Shown here one piece after another: positions 37,403 to 46,932 of a stretch of 64,000 nucleotides of DNA (position 1 is the stretch's first letter; every line of letters starts with the position of its first letter). The notes under the pieces are model-generated. The model was not told the origin of the DNA. It saw only the letters and a program-made list of their open reading frames with translations, and made no database searches. The DNA lies in contig NZ_JBFDUZ010000001.1 in the NCBI RefSeq assembly GCF_040719145.1, positions 1,240,001-1,304,000 of the forward strand, given 5' to 3'. Position numbers and translations under genes: made by a program. This DNA comes from Paenibacillus sp. JQZ6Y-1 (lineage in GTDB: Bacteria > Bacillota > Bacilli > Paenibacillales > Paenibacillaceae).

Positions 37403-39148
37403 ATGATAACAACAGACATATTCAAGCAGCAGGCGGTACAGATTCTGTTACCGCTGGTAGAAGAGGAGGAGTCATCTCTGTACTCCATGCTGGAAACACC
37501 GCCATCACCCGAATTGGGCGATCTGGCTTTTCCATGCTTTGCACTCGCGAAAAGCTGGCGGCGTGCACCGCAGCAAATTGCTATGCAGCTGGCACAGCAG
37601 ATCAATGACCATATTCAGTCTTCGCATGATGCTCCTCCCATTCAGATTGATGCCGCAGGACCGTATGTGAATTGGAGATGGGAGCGGCAGCATCTTGGAG
37701 CGGAATTGCTACAATCGCTAGCCGAACCACAGTATACTCAGCTAACGATAGGACAAGGGCAGCGTATAATTCTCGATATGTCGTCACCTAATATTGCCAA
37801 GCCGTTTGGGGTGGGACATCTGCGCTCCACTGTGATTGGCGCAGCGCTGCATCGGCTGTACACCGCCGCAGGATATGAGGTAATACGGGTAAATCATATC
37901 GGTGATTGGGGTACACAGTTTGGTAAGCAGATTACAGCACATCTGCGCTGGCATGATCCGGTACAAGCGGCAGCTGATCCGATTGGCGAAGCGCTGCGCG
38001 TATATATCAAATTTCATGACGAAGTAGAGAATCATCCAGAACTAGAAGACGAAGCGCGTGACTGGTTCCGGCGCTTGGAGCACGGGGATACAGAGGCGCT
38101 AGAGCTATGGCATTATTTTGTCAAAGTGAGTATGGCATCGCTAGATTTGATGTATCAACGGTTGAATGTGGAGTTTGATGAGGTATTGGGCGAGAGCTTT
38201 TACAATGATAAAATGCCTGCTGTTGTGCAGCAGCTGCAGGATGCTCATCTGCTAGAAGAGAGCGATGGCGCACAGGTCGTACGATTGGATGAATACGACA
38301 TGCCGCCATGTCTGATTTTAAAATCGGATGGCACAACTATTTATCCGACGCGTGATCTGGCGACGGCGATCTATCGCAAGCAGGTGATGCGTGGCGATCG
38401 TCTAGTGTATGTGGTCGGAGGTGAGCAGACCTTGCATTTCCGACAAGTGTTCGCGGTACTTGGTAAAATGGGCTACGAGTGGGCGAGCGATTGCATCCAT
38501 GTATCTTTCGGCTTGATGAAAATTAACGGCAAAAAGATGTCCACCCGTAAAGGCAAAGTGGTCTTTCTAGAGCAGGTGCTGGATGATGCTGTACAGCGGG
38601 CAAACGATATTATTAACGAGAAAAATCCGCAGCTGCCGCAGCGTGAACAAGTAGCACGTCAGATCGGAATCGGAGCAGTGATTTTCAATGATCTAAAAAA
38701 TTATCGGCAAAATGAGATCGATTTTGCGCCAGAAGCGGCTGTTAGCTTTGAAGGGGAAACAGGACCATATGTTCAATATGTGCATGCGCGCATTCAAAGT
38801 ATCCTACGTCGCGCGCAATCGCAGCAACAGACAGAGAGTGTTCCGGCTGCATTCCTGTCATCCTCGGTGGAACATGAGAGTTGGAGTGATGCAGCATGGG
38901 AGCTGATTTGCCATTTGGGACGGTATCGGCAGACGCTGGAACGGGCAGTACAGCAGCATGAGCCATCAGTAATCGCACGGTATGCGTTGCAAACCGCACG
39001 GTTGTTTAATCAATTTTATAGTCGTGATCGAATTGTGGATGCTGCACCAAGTGAACGTGCTGTTCGTCTGAAGTTAACGGAACTGACGGGGCGGTATGTG
39101 AAGGAGATGCTATATCTGCTTGGCATGGAAGCTCCAGATCAAATGTAG
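37403..39148 (+). CDS. argS: Arginyl-tRNA synthetase
   Basis: 581 aa class I aminoacyl-tRNA synthetase. The N-terminal ArgRS additional domain is present, followed by SPNIAKPFGVGHLRST, the HIGH-equivalent (PFxxGH; first His replaced by Gly, near residue 136). The KMSKS-equivalent is KKMSTRKG near 378, followed by the DALR anticodon-binding domain with ARF..GRYV. The start is ATG 37403 after GAGGAGG. It is preceded by its own T-box. Whether this is the only ArgRS cannot be told; a T-box-controlled extra copy is common in Firmicutes. Confidence 0.97.
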   Translation: MITTDIFKQQAVQILLPLVEEEESSLYSMLETPPSPELGDLAFPCFALAKSWRRAPQQIAMQLAQQINDHIQSSHDAPPIQIDAAGPYVNWRWERQHLGAELLQSLAEPQYTQLTIGQGQRIILDMSSPNIAKPFGVGHLRSTVIGAALHRLYTAAGYEVIRVNHIGDWGTQFGKQITAHLRWHDPVQAAADPIGEALRVYIKFHDEVENHPELEDEARDWFRRLEHGDTEALELWHYFVKVSMASLDLMYQRLNVEFDEVLGESFYNDKMPAVVQQLQDAHLLEESDGAQVVRLDEYDMPPCLILKSDGTTIYPTRDLATAIYRKQVMRGDRLVYVVGGEQTLHFRQVFAVLGKMGYEWASDCIHVSFGLMKINGKKMSTRKGKVVFLEQVLDDAVQRANDIINEKNPQLPQREQVARQIGIGAVIFNDLKNYRQNEIDFAPEAAVSFEGETGPYVQYVHARIQSILRRAQSQQQTESVPAAFLSSSVEHESWSDAAWELICHLGRYRQTLERAVQQHEPSVIARYALQTARLFNQFYSRDRIVDAAPSERAVRLKLTELTGRYVKEMLYLLGMEAPDQM

Positions 39149-39370
39149 AAGAACTGCAACCATTTGGGTACTTGTCCCGTCTGTGAGATTGAAGGTTCGG
39201 TACAATTGCATGTGCAAATACAGGGAACGCGTGAACAACCTCATGTCAGCGCCAAACTGTATCGGTCCGCACAGTTGCAGCATCGCAGGTCTGACCGCTT
39301 GCCTCTTCAAGTGCTGTACCAATTCGCCGGAACCTGAATCTCAAAGCATATCATGACGGAGGGATTACTC

Positions 39371-40312
39371 ATGTGGAATTATAAACAAACAACAATCGCG
39401 GCGCTGGCTCTGTCTTGCGTAATTGCAGGAGGTACCATGACTTCAGCAGCAGCATTTTCCGATGTAACAGGTGATAATAACCAAAAGATCGTAAGTTCAT
39501 TGCAGGAAAAAGGCATCATTAACGGCGTAACAGCAACCCAGTTCAAACCGAATCAAACGCTGACGCAGGCGCAGGCGATCCAAATCTTGACCAAAGCATT
39601 TGAATTGAAAAAGAACGGAGCGGAAGTATTGCCGTCAGCAGGTCAGCCTTGGTATTCCGCAGCAGTTGAGGCTGCCAAAGCCAACAGCTTGTCTATTCCG
39701 TCCAATATTCAGGCTACTGAAAAGGTGAATCGTGAGGATTTCGCACTGTGGCTGTATGAGGCGATCAACACAACTGGTACGTATCCAGCAACCAAAATGT
39801 TCGTTGTGTTTGAAGATCAGGACAAAATTGACACCAAAGCCTCCAATGCTATCCAAACGCTAGTGAATATGAATGTGATTCCACGCGACACCGTTGGCAA
39901 AGCCTTTAATCCGCAAAAAGCCATTACTCGTATGGATGCAGCAACATGGGTAAGCAGCGCGGTAGATATGATCGAACGCGCCAATAATACGGACAATGAA
40001 AACAACGACGGTAGCGGTACAACAACGCCACCAGCGGATGGATCGGAGGGATCGCAAATGGGTTATGATCCGCAATTGAGCGTGAAATCCACTGCGGATG
40101 GCAAGCAAAAAGTAACCTTGACCGTACAACTGCCAAACCCAGGCTACAACTTGAAGATCGACAAAGTGAATCTGACTGACGACAAAAAAGCAGTGATTTC
40201 TTACTCACTGACTCAGCCTCAACCGGGTATGATGTATCCGCAGGTGATCAGTGAAGGCACAGCCGATACGATTATTCCGGCAGGCTATACACCTGAATTG
40301 GCTGACAAGTAA
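39371..40312 (+). CDS. Secreted S-layer-homology domain protein
   Basis: 313 aa. A signal peptide (about 1–28, ending TSAAA) is followed by three SLH-like repeats: FSDV...IVSSLQEKGIINGV..TQFKPNQTLTQAQA, a degenerate middle one with WYSAAVEAAK, and a third with IQTLVNMNVIP..FNPQKAITRMDAA. A Gly/Thr/Pro linker and a C-terminal beta-rich domain follow (about 230–313, VTLTVQLPNPGYNLKIDKV) that resembles PrcB-type domains. SLH domains bind pyruvylated secondary wall polymer. ATG 39371 is 7 nt after GGAGGG; ATG 39353 lies before that site. Confidence 0.85.
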   Translation: MWNYKQTTIAALALSCVIAGGTMTSAAAFSDVTGDNNQKIVSSLQEKGIINGVTATQFKPNQTLTQAQAIQILTKAFELKKNGAEVLPSAGQPWYSAAVEAAKANSLSIPSNIQATEKVNREDFALWLYEAINTTGTYPATKMFVVFEDQDKIDTKASNAIQTLVNMNVIPRDTVGKAFNPQKAITRMDAATWVSSAVDMIERANNTDNENNDGSGTTTPPADGSEGSQMGYDPQLSVKSTADGKQKVTLTVQLPNPGYNLKIDKVNLTDDKKAVISYSLTQPQPGMMYPQVISEGTADTIIPAGYTPELADK

Positions 40313-40391
40313 GATGGATCAGTAGATAATTTAACTGCTAGTTCTGACATAGAAATGATCAGGAAACAGGAAACAAAAATAGTAGTATCTC

Positions 40392-40430
40392 ATGTCTGTG
40401 CTATACCTTCGGGTAGGTGCAGACATTTTA
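40392..40430 (+). terminator. Terminator with UUCG tetraloop
   Basis: ATGTCTG-TGCTATACC-TTCG-GGTAGGTGC-AGACAT, then TTTATTTT. It has a C(UUCG)G loop. Confidence 0.85.
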
Positions 40431-40566
40431 TTTTCAATGAGAAAGAGTTTACAATAAAAGAGGCGACGTATAATGGAAGTCATATCCATTCAGTACGTGT
40501 ATATGTATGGACTACCTCTAGAATACAATGACAAGATACATATAACTGTAAAGGAGTGAGAGCAAG

Positions 40567-41112
40567 ATGAAGAATCTAAATGATTTTTTGGAAAGCCCGG
40601 TGTACACTGCCTTGCTAAAACAATTGCAAACGCATGATGCGACATTGCATTTCATAGACAACAACTCAATCTATGGTTTTTATCTGATGCAAAGCTTCAA
40701 GCACTTGCACTTCACGTTACATGGGTACCAAGGCGATATTCCCAATGAACGACAGGCAATCCAGTGGTTTGTGGAGCTGCTACAGCAGGAGGAAGCGGCG
40801 ATTCTTGCTTATATTCACATGCGCATGGAGTTGAACAAAACACTAGAAGATAATGCAGATGGAGAATTTGCCGAAGGAGAGGAATTGGATGAGGGTGATC
40901 GTTCGGAGGTGGTCGAGGTTCTGGGCTATGCACCATCGGCACCTGCTGATTTTATGATCGAATATTTCCTGCTGCAATATCATGATCATCTGCTGACAGA
41001 TTATTTTAAAAAGAACCGTATTCCCGGTCCCGTCAAATTTGCAAGACAGTTGAAAAAGCAATTCGCTATATTGCAGACGAAGCAAAACGGATGGGCTGCT
41101 GAAACGAAGTAG
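40567..41112 (+). CDS. Hypothetical protein
   Basis: 181 aa, soluble and mostly helical, not recognised. An acidic stretch (about 93–117, rich in Glu/Asp/Gly) divides an N-terminal half with Trp/His residues from a C-terminal basic helix (KKNRIPGPVKFARQLKKQF). No signal peptide or membrane helix. A good ribosome site AAAGGAGTGAG precedes ATG 40567, and a terminator lies on both sides, so it is expressed alone. Composition is like the neighbours, with no sign of recent transfer. Confidence 0.75.
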   Translation: MKNLNDFLESPVYTALLKQLQTHDATLHFIDNNSIYGFYLMQSFKHLHFTLHGYQGDIPNERQAIQWFVELLQQEEAAILAYIHMRMELNKTLEDNADGEFAEGEELDEGDRSEVVEVLGYAPSAPADFMIEYFLLQYHDHLLTDYFKKNRIPGPVKFARQLKKQFAILQTKQNGWAAETK

Positions 41113-41189
41113 CATTTGATTTACATCAAATACAGATGTACCTTCAAACCTGTATATGCGATGTCGCATACTCTAAAATTAAAATGATA

Positions 41190-41229
41190 AAAGCAGCCAT
41201 CCGGTAGAATCTACCGCGATGGCTGCTTT
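41190..41229. terminator. Bidirectional terminator
   Basis: AAAGCAGCCAT (41190–41200) with ATGGCTGCTTT (41219–41229) and an inner GGTAGA/TCTACC stem. It lies between convergent genes. Confidence 0.88.
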
Positions 41230-41328
41230 GCATTATTTGCTGAATATGAACTTGCTAGAGGTGATTGATTGTGTTCGGTTGGCGTTCATACTTTCAACAA
41301 TCGAACAATCGCTTATAGTGGAATGTAC

Positions 41329-42540
41329 TTAGAGTTTTTTCGATTCCACTTCAATCGGCTTTTCGGTGACTTTTTCTGTTTCATACAGATTGGAGCTTTT
41401 CTTCAGCCAGTCGAACAGGTGAGTCACTACTACCTTCAATACAGCATAACCCGGAACTGCCAACAGAATACCTACGACGCCAAACAGATTACCAGCTGTC
41501 AAAATAACGAAAATGATCGTAATCGGATGAACCTTGAGCGATTTACCCATAATCTGCGGCGAAATCAGTTTCCCCTCGATTAGCTGAACAGCGGTCCAAA
41601 CAGCGATCATTTTGAGCAGCATGACTGGGGAAGTGACCAATGCCACAACCAGCGCCGGAGTAATAGCAATTGCTGGACCGAGATAAGGCACAATACTTGT
41701 AAAGGAAGCGATAATCGCTAGCACAAGCGAATAATCCAGACCGATAATATTGTAGCCAATATACAGCAGACAGCCGATACAGAAGCTGACGATGATCTGA
41801 CCGCGAATATAGGAGCTGATTTTGCTGTTCATTTCCGACATGACTTCGGATGTTTGACCACGCAGACCAACTGGAATGAATTGCAGTACATAAGGCACCA
41901 GACGTTTACCATCTTTTAATAAATAGAACAGAATAAATGGTACCGTCACAATAGAGAGTACAATTTCAGTCAATGTACCAAGGAATCCACCAATACCGGA
42001 GAAGGTATGCAGGAAGCCCGAAGCTCCACTGCTGAACAGTGCGCCCCAACGATTGGATAGCGTCTGTAACAGCTCCTGCGGATTGATGTTAAGCGATTGC
42101 TGAATTTGTTGAAGAATATCGCCGCCCAGCCATTTCTGGATTTGCGTAGATGCTTGCTCATACAGCGTCGGAATATTACTTACCAGCTCTTGAATTTGGC
42201 GCTGGATCACGGGAATGACCAAGCTAATGATCAACACGATAATACCGATAATAAGAATGTAAAGCAAAATTATGGAATAAATACGTTTTACTTTATGTTT
42301 TTCCAGAAAATCAATAAGGGGATTAAATAGATAGAACAAAATACCGCTTAAAATAATCGGTAAAATGACCGTTTTGACGAGCACGATAAACGGCGTGAAC
42401 ACATACGGAATCTTCGAAAGCAAAAAGATATTCAACGAAATCAATACAAGTACAAGCAAAAAAATAACAAAGCGATTGTTCAAAAAGAACAGCTTGAATC
42501 GTTCGCTCCACAGTCGGGCTCGTTCCATGAGCAGCTTCAT
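41329..42540 (-). CDS. AI-2E family permease
   Basis: 403 aa with about eight membrane helices, three at the N-terminus, then a soluble loop (about 115–190, [11 protein letters not shown]), then a five-helix core with [23 protein letters not shown] and the closing [10 protein letters not shown]. The family was named for AI-2 export, but members include Na+/H+ antiporters and transporters of unknown cargo. The annotated ATG 42540 has AAAGGGG immediately adjacent; ATG 42528 has better spacing and may be the true start. Confidence 0.88.
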   Translation of the reverse strand: MKLLMERARLWSERFKLFFLNNRFVIFLLVLVLISLNIFLLSKIPYVFTPFIVLVKTVILPIILSGILFYLFNPLIDFLEKHKVKRIYSIILLYILIIGIIVLIISLVIPVIQRQIQELVSNIPTLYEQASTQIQKWLGGDILQQIQQSLNINPQELLQTLSNRWGALFSSGASGFLHTFSGIGGFLGTLTEIVLSIVTVPFILFYLLKDGKRLVPYVLQFIPVGLRGQTSEVMSEMNSKISSYIRGQIIVSFCIGCLLYIGYNIIGLDYSLVLAIIASFTSIVPYLGPAIAITPALVVALVTSPVMLLKMIAVWTAVQLIEGKLISPQIMGKSLKVHPITIIFVILTAGNLFGVVGILLAVPGYAVLKVVVTHLFDWLKKSSNLYETEKVTEKPIEVESKKL

Positions 42541-42724
42541 CCCCTTTGGTGTGCATGGTCTATGATTGGTGATGTATTCTAATTCTTTCTACATTCTAGC
42601 ATAGCGGGTGTGAAAGGATAGAGCAAGTGAGCAATAATGACAAAAATACAAGTTTAAGGTAGACAATGCAGGAAAAAAGGTCTAAATTAAATATTGGTTC
42701 CAAAGTCTTGAATTTTGCTTAGTC

Positions 42725-42767
42725 TGTGACTTAGATCACACCGCTTTTTGTTCATATTTGCTAAAAT
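42725..42767 (+). promoter_or_regulatory. FNR/CRP-type site and -10 box of the chemoreceptor gene
   Basis: TGTGA-CTTAGA-TCACA (42725–42740) is a perfect CRP/FNR-family operator. TAAAAT lies at 42762–42767. With a start about 7 nt after the -10 (42774), the operator centre (42732.5) falls at -41.5, the class II activator position, and no other -35 is needed. In Bacillus this sequence is the Fnr consensus. Confidence 0.75.
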
Positions 42768-42819
42768 TTAAATTAATAAGATTCTGAATGAAAAAATATA
42801 ACTGCATGAGGTGTGTTGT

Positions 42820-44091
42820 ATGAAACTATCCCTTGGTTCGAAGCTGGTGGCAAGCTTTATTGCCGTATCTGTCATTACCTATGGTACAAGCGCTTTCTTT
42901 ATTTTCTATTTGAAGTCGTATCTGGCTTCGACCATGGCGGATTGGATGTATGTGTCCATTATTCTGCTGCTAGGCATTATGTGGAGCGGTATTCTTGGTT
43001 ATGTCATTTCTCGCTTTTTAACCCGTCCGATTGTTGCATTGTCCCGTATTGCGGAAAAGGTATCTGCCGGTGATCTGACCGTTGATATTCCTGATCGTCG
43101 TGAAGAGGATGAGATCAAAGTACTGAATGATGCTTTCCGTATGATGGTGTTCAATATCAAAGGCATCGTGAATGACATTGTCCACAACACCAGCACCACT
43201 TCGCAAAATGCAGATTGTTTAAGCGGTTCCATTACGGAAGCTGCCCAGCAGATCGAGTCCTTATCTGCAATTGCTGACGAGATTTATACGGGCGTACAGC
43301 AGCAGCGCGCTTCCAGTGAAACCTCGCTGCAAACTGCGCAGCATATGATGAGCTCGTTCCGTGAAATGAAAGATAAATCGTCCCATATGCTAAAGTTGTC
43401 CACGACTATGGATCAATCGGTTCAATCCACACGCGACATCTTTGCTTCCTTAAAATCAGGCATGGACACCTTATCTAGTTCCCAAAACGAAGCAGAGCAA
43501 ACCGTTCGCCTACTCGACAATCAAGCATCCGATATTGGTGCTGTCAGCGGTACTGTCAAAGATCTCGCCGAGCAAACACATCTGTTAGCACTGAACGCTT
43601 CCATTGAAGCCGCTCATGCTGGTGAACATGGAGCTGGATTCGCGGTGGTTGCTTCCGAAATCCGCAAGCTTGCTGAGCAAAGTAATGATTCTGCTCAACG
43701 CATTCAATCGCTGATCGGTGCTGTGCAATCGCAAATTCACGCAACCGTAGAGCTGATTCATAATCAGAATGAACTGGTACAACGAGAGACGACACATACG
43801 TCGCGCGTAGAAGAAACGCTGAATCAGTTTGCGGGGATCGTTGACGAGTTTATGTCTGCCGTGCAATTGATGGAAGGCTCAATTTCTGAACAAAATGACC
43901 GTGTCGAGCTGACGTACAGCCATGTGCAGCAAATTCGCGAAATGGCAGACAAATTCTACGAAGGTGCACGCCAAATCTCTACTGCCACGCATGAGGAAAC
44001 AGCCATCATGCAAGAAATTTCGTCTTCCTCTGACGAACTGAGCAGCATGACAACAAGCTTGTTGGAGAAAACGAAAGTATTTACTGCCTGA
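42820..44091 (+). CDS. Methyl-accepting chemotaxis protein without extracellular sensor domain
   Basis: 423 aa. Two membrane helices (about 10–33 and 43–65) are separated by only about 10 residues, then comes a HAMP domain (about 66–118, [20 protein letters not shown]) and a methyl-accepting signalling domain. Its conserved hairpin tip is [28 protein letters not shown] near 250–290. With no periplasmic or PAS domain, it may sense membrane state, redox or an intracellular partner. The start is ATG 42820 after GAGGTG; ATG 42811 is less likely. An FNR-type site suggests induction under low oxygen. Confidence 0.9.
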   Translation: MKLSLGSKLVASFIAVSVITYGTSAFFIFYLKSYLASTMADWMYVSIILLLGIMWSGILGYVISRFLTRPIVALSRIAEKVSAGDLTVDIPDRREEDEIKVLNDAFRMMVFNIKGIVNDIVHNTSTTSQNADCLSGSITEAAQQIESLSAIADEIYTGVQQQRASSETSLQTAQHMMSSFREMKDKSSHMLKLSTTMDQSVQSTRDIFASLKSGMDTLSSSQNEAEQTVRLLDNQASDIGAVSGTVKDLAEQTHLLALNASIEAAHAGEHGAGFAVVASEIRKLAEQSNDSAQRIQSLIGAVQSQIHATVELIHNQNELVQRETTHTSRVEETLNQFAGIVDEFMSAVQLMEGSISEQNDRVELTYSHVQQIREMADKFYEGARQISTATHEETAIMQEISSSSDELSSMTTSLLEKTKVFTA

Positions 44092-44254
44092 TTCAGTGAC
44101 AGTATGACAATAGCAAGACCATGTAGAAATAAAGAAAGACGTGAAAAATCAGACCTATATGCAAGAATAACAGCCACAGTCTGCTTCTACACACCTTCAT
44201 GAATGTACTCATAATAAACAGATAAAGAAACTCAAAAAAGAATGACCAAACACA

Positions 44255-44303
44255 AAATCCCCTTGCTGATCCAGCGTAGTACACGCAGAATGCAAGGGGA
44301 TTT
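44255..44303. terminator. Terminator after chemoreceptor gene
   Basis: AAATCCCCTTGC (44255–44266) with GCAAGGGGATTT (44292–44303). Confidence 0.75.
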
Positions 44304-44376
44304 GCTTGTTAATAACAAGTCTTCCGGCAGGAGCGATAAACAGGGCTTCAATGAAATGCCGGTTAGACGGGTATAA

Positions 44377-44442
44377 CTACGACAAAGCTATGATAAGGCT
44401 ACGGTAAAGCTAGTGTAAAGCTATCGTAAAGCTACGATGAAG
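44377..44442. repeat. Six tandem 11-bp repeats CTAnnnTAAAG
   Basis: Six directly adjacent 11-bp units: CTACGACAAAG, CTATGATAAGG, CTACGGTAAAG, CTAGTGTAAAG, CTATCGTAAAG, CTACGATGAAG, then a decayed seventh. The period is close to one helical turn. They lie in a 703-bp gap (44092–44794) between the 3' ends of two convergent genes. The rest of that gap (44443–44794) shows no gene. Confidence 0.85.
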
Positions 44443-44794
44443 CTATATTATTACTAGTAGTTGCTTATATGGAAAACTAGGCAAAACGGTATAGTTATGA
44501 TATGCAATACTGCCGCTGCTGTTTATCAGACAGGGCTATGATATAGGAAAAGCTAGTAGGATTATGATATGTCTGACTCCACATTCCAGGTATGTTGCTA
44601 ATAGAATGCGGTATAAGATAATGCTATCCAGCAGCAGCCTTGTAACTGTTGAACAGCCAAGGGCTGCAATGCTGGTCAATTGGATCTATATGCTCCTGCC
44701 TGCTTGCCAGACTTGTCAGCCCTGTTTATAACATGGGAAGAAAGCTGGATATTTCGATTATATGGAGTGTCTAGTAGTAGATATGTCATTGCGA

Positions 44795-46930
44795 TTAGGT
44801 TGTGCGCAAGCCAGCAGGAATAGGTGCTTCGCGATCCTGAGGCTGTTCTGTGCCATCCAGAATCGCATTGGAGCCGATACCTGTTTGCATACGGTACATT
44901 TGACGATACCGTCCGTCGATCTCCATCAGTTCATCATGTGAACCGCGTTCTACAATTTCGCCGCGATGCAGCACTAGAATCTGATCTGCACTGCGGATGG
45001 TGGAGAGGCGGTGCGCCACGATAAAGGTAGTGCGTCCGCGCTTCAGCACTTCCAATGCGGACTGAATCAATGCTTCCGTCTCGGTATCAATATTCGCCGT
45101 TGCTTCATCCAGAATCAGAATCGCTGGATCATAAGCAAGCGCACGGGCAAAGGAGATCAATTGACGCTGACCAGCAGATAAGGTACTGCCTTTCTCCACC
45201 ACTGGCTCGTCAAAGCCCTTCGGTAGATCGGACAGAATCTGCTCGGCACCTACATCACGAAGCGCCTGTTCCAGTCGTTCGCGACTAATCTGTTCATTGT
45301 CCAGACTGACATTAGAAGCAATCGTACCAGTAAACAGATACGGATCTTGTAGCACAATACCCATATGCTGGCGAATCCACTGTTTTGGCAGCTCGCGAAT
45401 ATTTTGCCCGTCAATCGTAATGGTGCCTTGCTGTGGATCGTAGAAACGGAACAGCAGATTGATAATCGAGCTTTTACCGGAACCGGTATGACCGACCAGT
45501 GCGACCGTTTGACCCTGCTTGGCTTCAAAGTCGATATGCTTGAGCACTGGGTCTTTTTTGTAGGCAAAGGTCACATCGTGAAACCGTACATCGCCTTTAT
45601 AACGCGGCATCGAGCCGTCGGTAACGTTTTCGCCTTCCTCATCCAGCAGCTCGAATACACGTCCTGCCGATACCATTGACAGATCAAGTGCAGCCAATTG
45701 ATTGACCATACCCGTCATCGGTTGGAACAACCGTCCCAGCACATCGACAAATGCGTATAGCACACCAAGCGAGATGGCACTGTCAAAGCTACCAAGGGAA
45801 GCCGAACCGAAATACCACAGCACCAGTGCAAAGGTTAAGTTCCGCAGCACGTTAACCAGATTGAACGAAGTCAGAGAGTTCAGACGCAGCATTTTGTTTT
45901 GGAAAAATTGATAATCATTGTTCAACTTTTCAAACTCATCCTGTGTCTGCTTTTGCTTACGGAAAATCCGAATGATCGACATACCTTGAATCGATTCATT
46001 GATAATCGCATTGATTTCGCTCAAGCGGGAGCGGATGATGCGATTATATTTGGTTGCTACTTTGCGATATAGCATAATCCACAGTATTAACAGCGGAACC
46101 AAGAATAGACAAACCATGCCTAGTCGGAAATCCAGAATAAAGAGAGCGATATACACACCGAGCATGTATACAGCACCAGAGCTGAAATTCGATAATACGG
46201 CGACGAATAGATCTTTCACCGCTTCCGTATCATTCGTTACACGCGATACCACTTTACCAGCAGGCAGATTGTCAAAGAAAGGCACTGGTAAACGTTGAAT
46301 GTGTGCGTACAGATCAATACGCAGCTCTTGAATGACTTTATTGGCAGACGACTGCATCCAGTACGTTTTACCAAACTCGGTTACAATCGTAATCAGCAAG
46401 AAGACAAAGTATAATCCAACTAGCTGATAAATGCCCGGCAGCTCTGGCTGATAAAAGCCGAACAGCTCTGTCGCGGAGAGTACCACTGCCGGATATACCG
46501 CCTGTTCTCCCTGCGCATTGCGGATCGTTAGCGTACCATCATCGAATGTCTTTTCACCGGTAAGGTTATCCATCGGACCTTCGACAAAGTAGAAGGAGGT
46601 TCCACTTTGTACAACATGAGCTTCCAGCCCTTTCTTTTCTCCGTCGCTCCAAAATCCTTGGCGTTTGTAATACGCGCCTTTATATTCGGCAGCGTGCGGA
46701 TCACTCGCAGTCGTCTGATAAAAAGGCTGTTCAATAGCGAACATATGATTATCAATAATATTTTTAGCGATAAATGGACCTGCTAGCTCGGCACCTACGC
46801 CGATAACCAGCATGATCAGAGCGACAATAAATGTCTTTTTGGAGCGTAAGGCGTATTGATACAATCGCCTTGTAATGGTTTTATTGTCCAGCCGCGTCAT
46901 CGGCTGTTCGTGCAAGTCTTGTGTCTCCAA
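44795..46930 (-). CDS. bmrD: ABC multidrug exporter subunit, BmrD (YheH) type
   Basis: 711 aa half-transporter with a membrane domain then ATPase. An extra hydrophilic stretch of about 90 residues (about 62–150) between the first two helices matches the extracellular domain of BmrD. The ATPase has Walker A GHTGSGKSS, signature LSAGQ, Walker B ILILDEATANID with the catalytic Glu, and the H-loop AHRLST. It pairs with the upstream subunit as a heterodimer. TTG start at 46930 with GAGGAGG overlapping the bmrC end; coding regions are 2 nt apart. Confidence 0.92.
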   Translation of the reverse strand: METQDLHEQPMTRLDNKTITRRLYQYALRSKKTFIVALIMLVIGVGAELAGPFIAKNIIDNHMFAIEQPFYQTTASDPHAAEYKGAYYKRQGFWSDGEKKGLEAHVVQSGTSFYFVEGPMDNLTGEKTFDDGTLTIRNAQGEQAVYPAVVLSATELFGFYQPELPGIYQLVGLYFVFLLITIVTEFGKTYWMQSSANKVIQELRIDLYAHIQRLPVPFFDNLPAGKVVSRVTNDTEAVKDLFVAVLSNFSSGAVYMLGVYIALFILDFRLGMVCLFLVPLLILWIMLYRKVATKYNRIIRSRLSEINAIINESIQGMSIIRIFRKQKQTQDEFEKLNNDYQFFQNKMLRLNSLTSFNLVNVLRNLTFALVLWYFGSASLGSFDSAISLGVLYAFVDVLGRLFQPMTGMVNQLAALDLSMVSAGRVFELLDEEGENVTDGSMPRYKGDVRFHDVTFAYKKDPVLKHIDFEAKQGQTVALVGHTGSGKSSIINLLFRFYDPQQGTITIDGQNIRELPKQWIRQHMGIVLQDPYLFTGTIASNVSLDNEQISRERLEQALRDVGAEQILSDLPKGFDEPVVEKGSTLSAGQRQLISFARALAYDPAILILDEATANIDTETEALIQSALEVLKRGRTTFIVAHRLSTIRSADQILVLHRGEIVERGSHDELMEIDGRYRQMYRMQTGIGSNAILDGTEQPQDREAPIPAGLRTT

Positions 46931-46932
46931 AA

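Noticed and set aside
39120-39356. 78-codon frame across the argS 3' end and the following gap
   Set aside because: It overlaps argS and lacks a ribosome site; composition is that of a shadow.
44377-44442. Tandem repeats as a CRISPR array
   Set aside because: Units are 11 bp with no spacers and no cas genes nearby.
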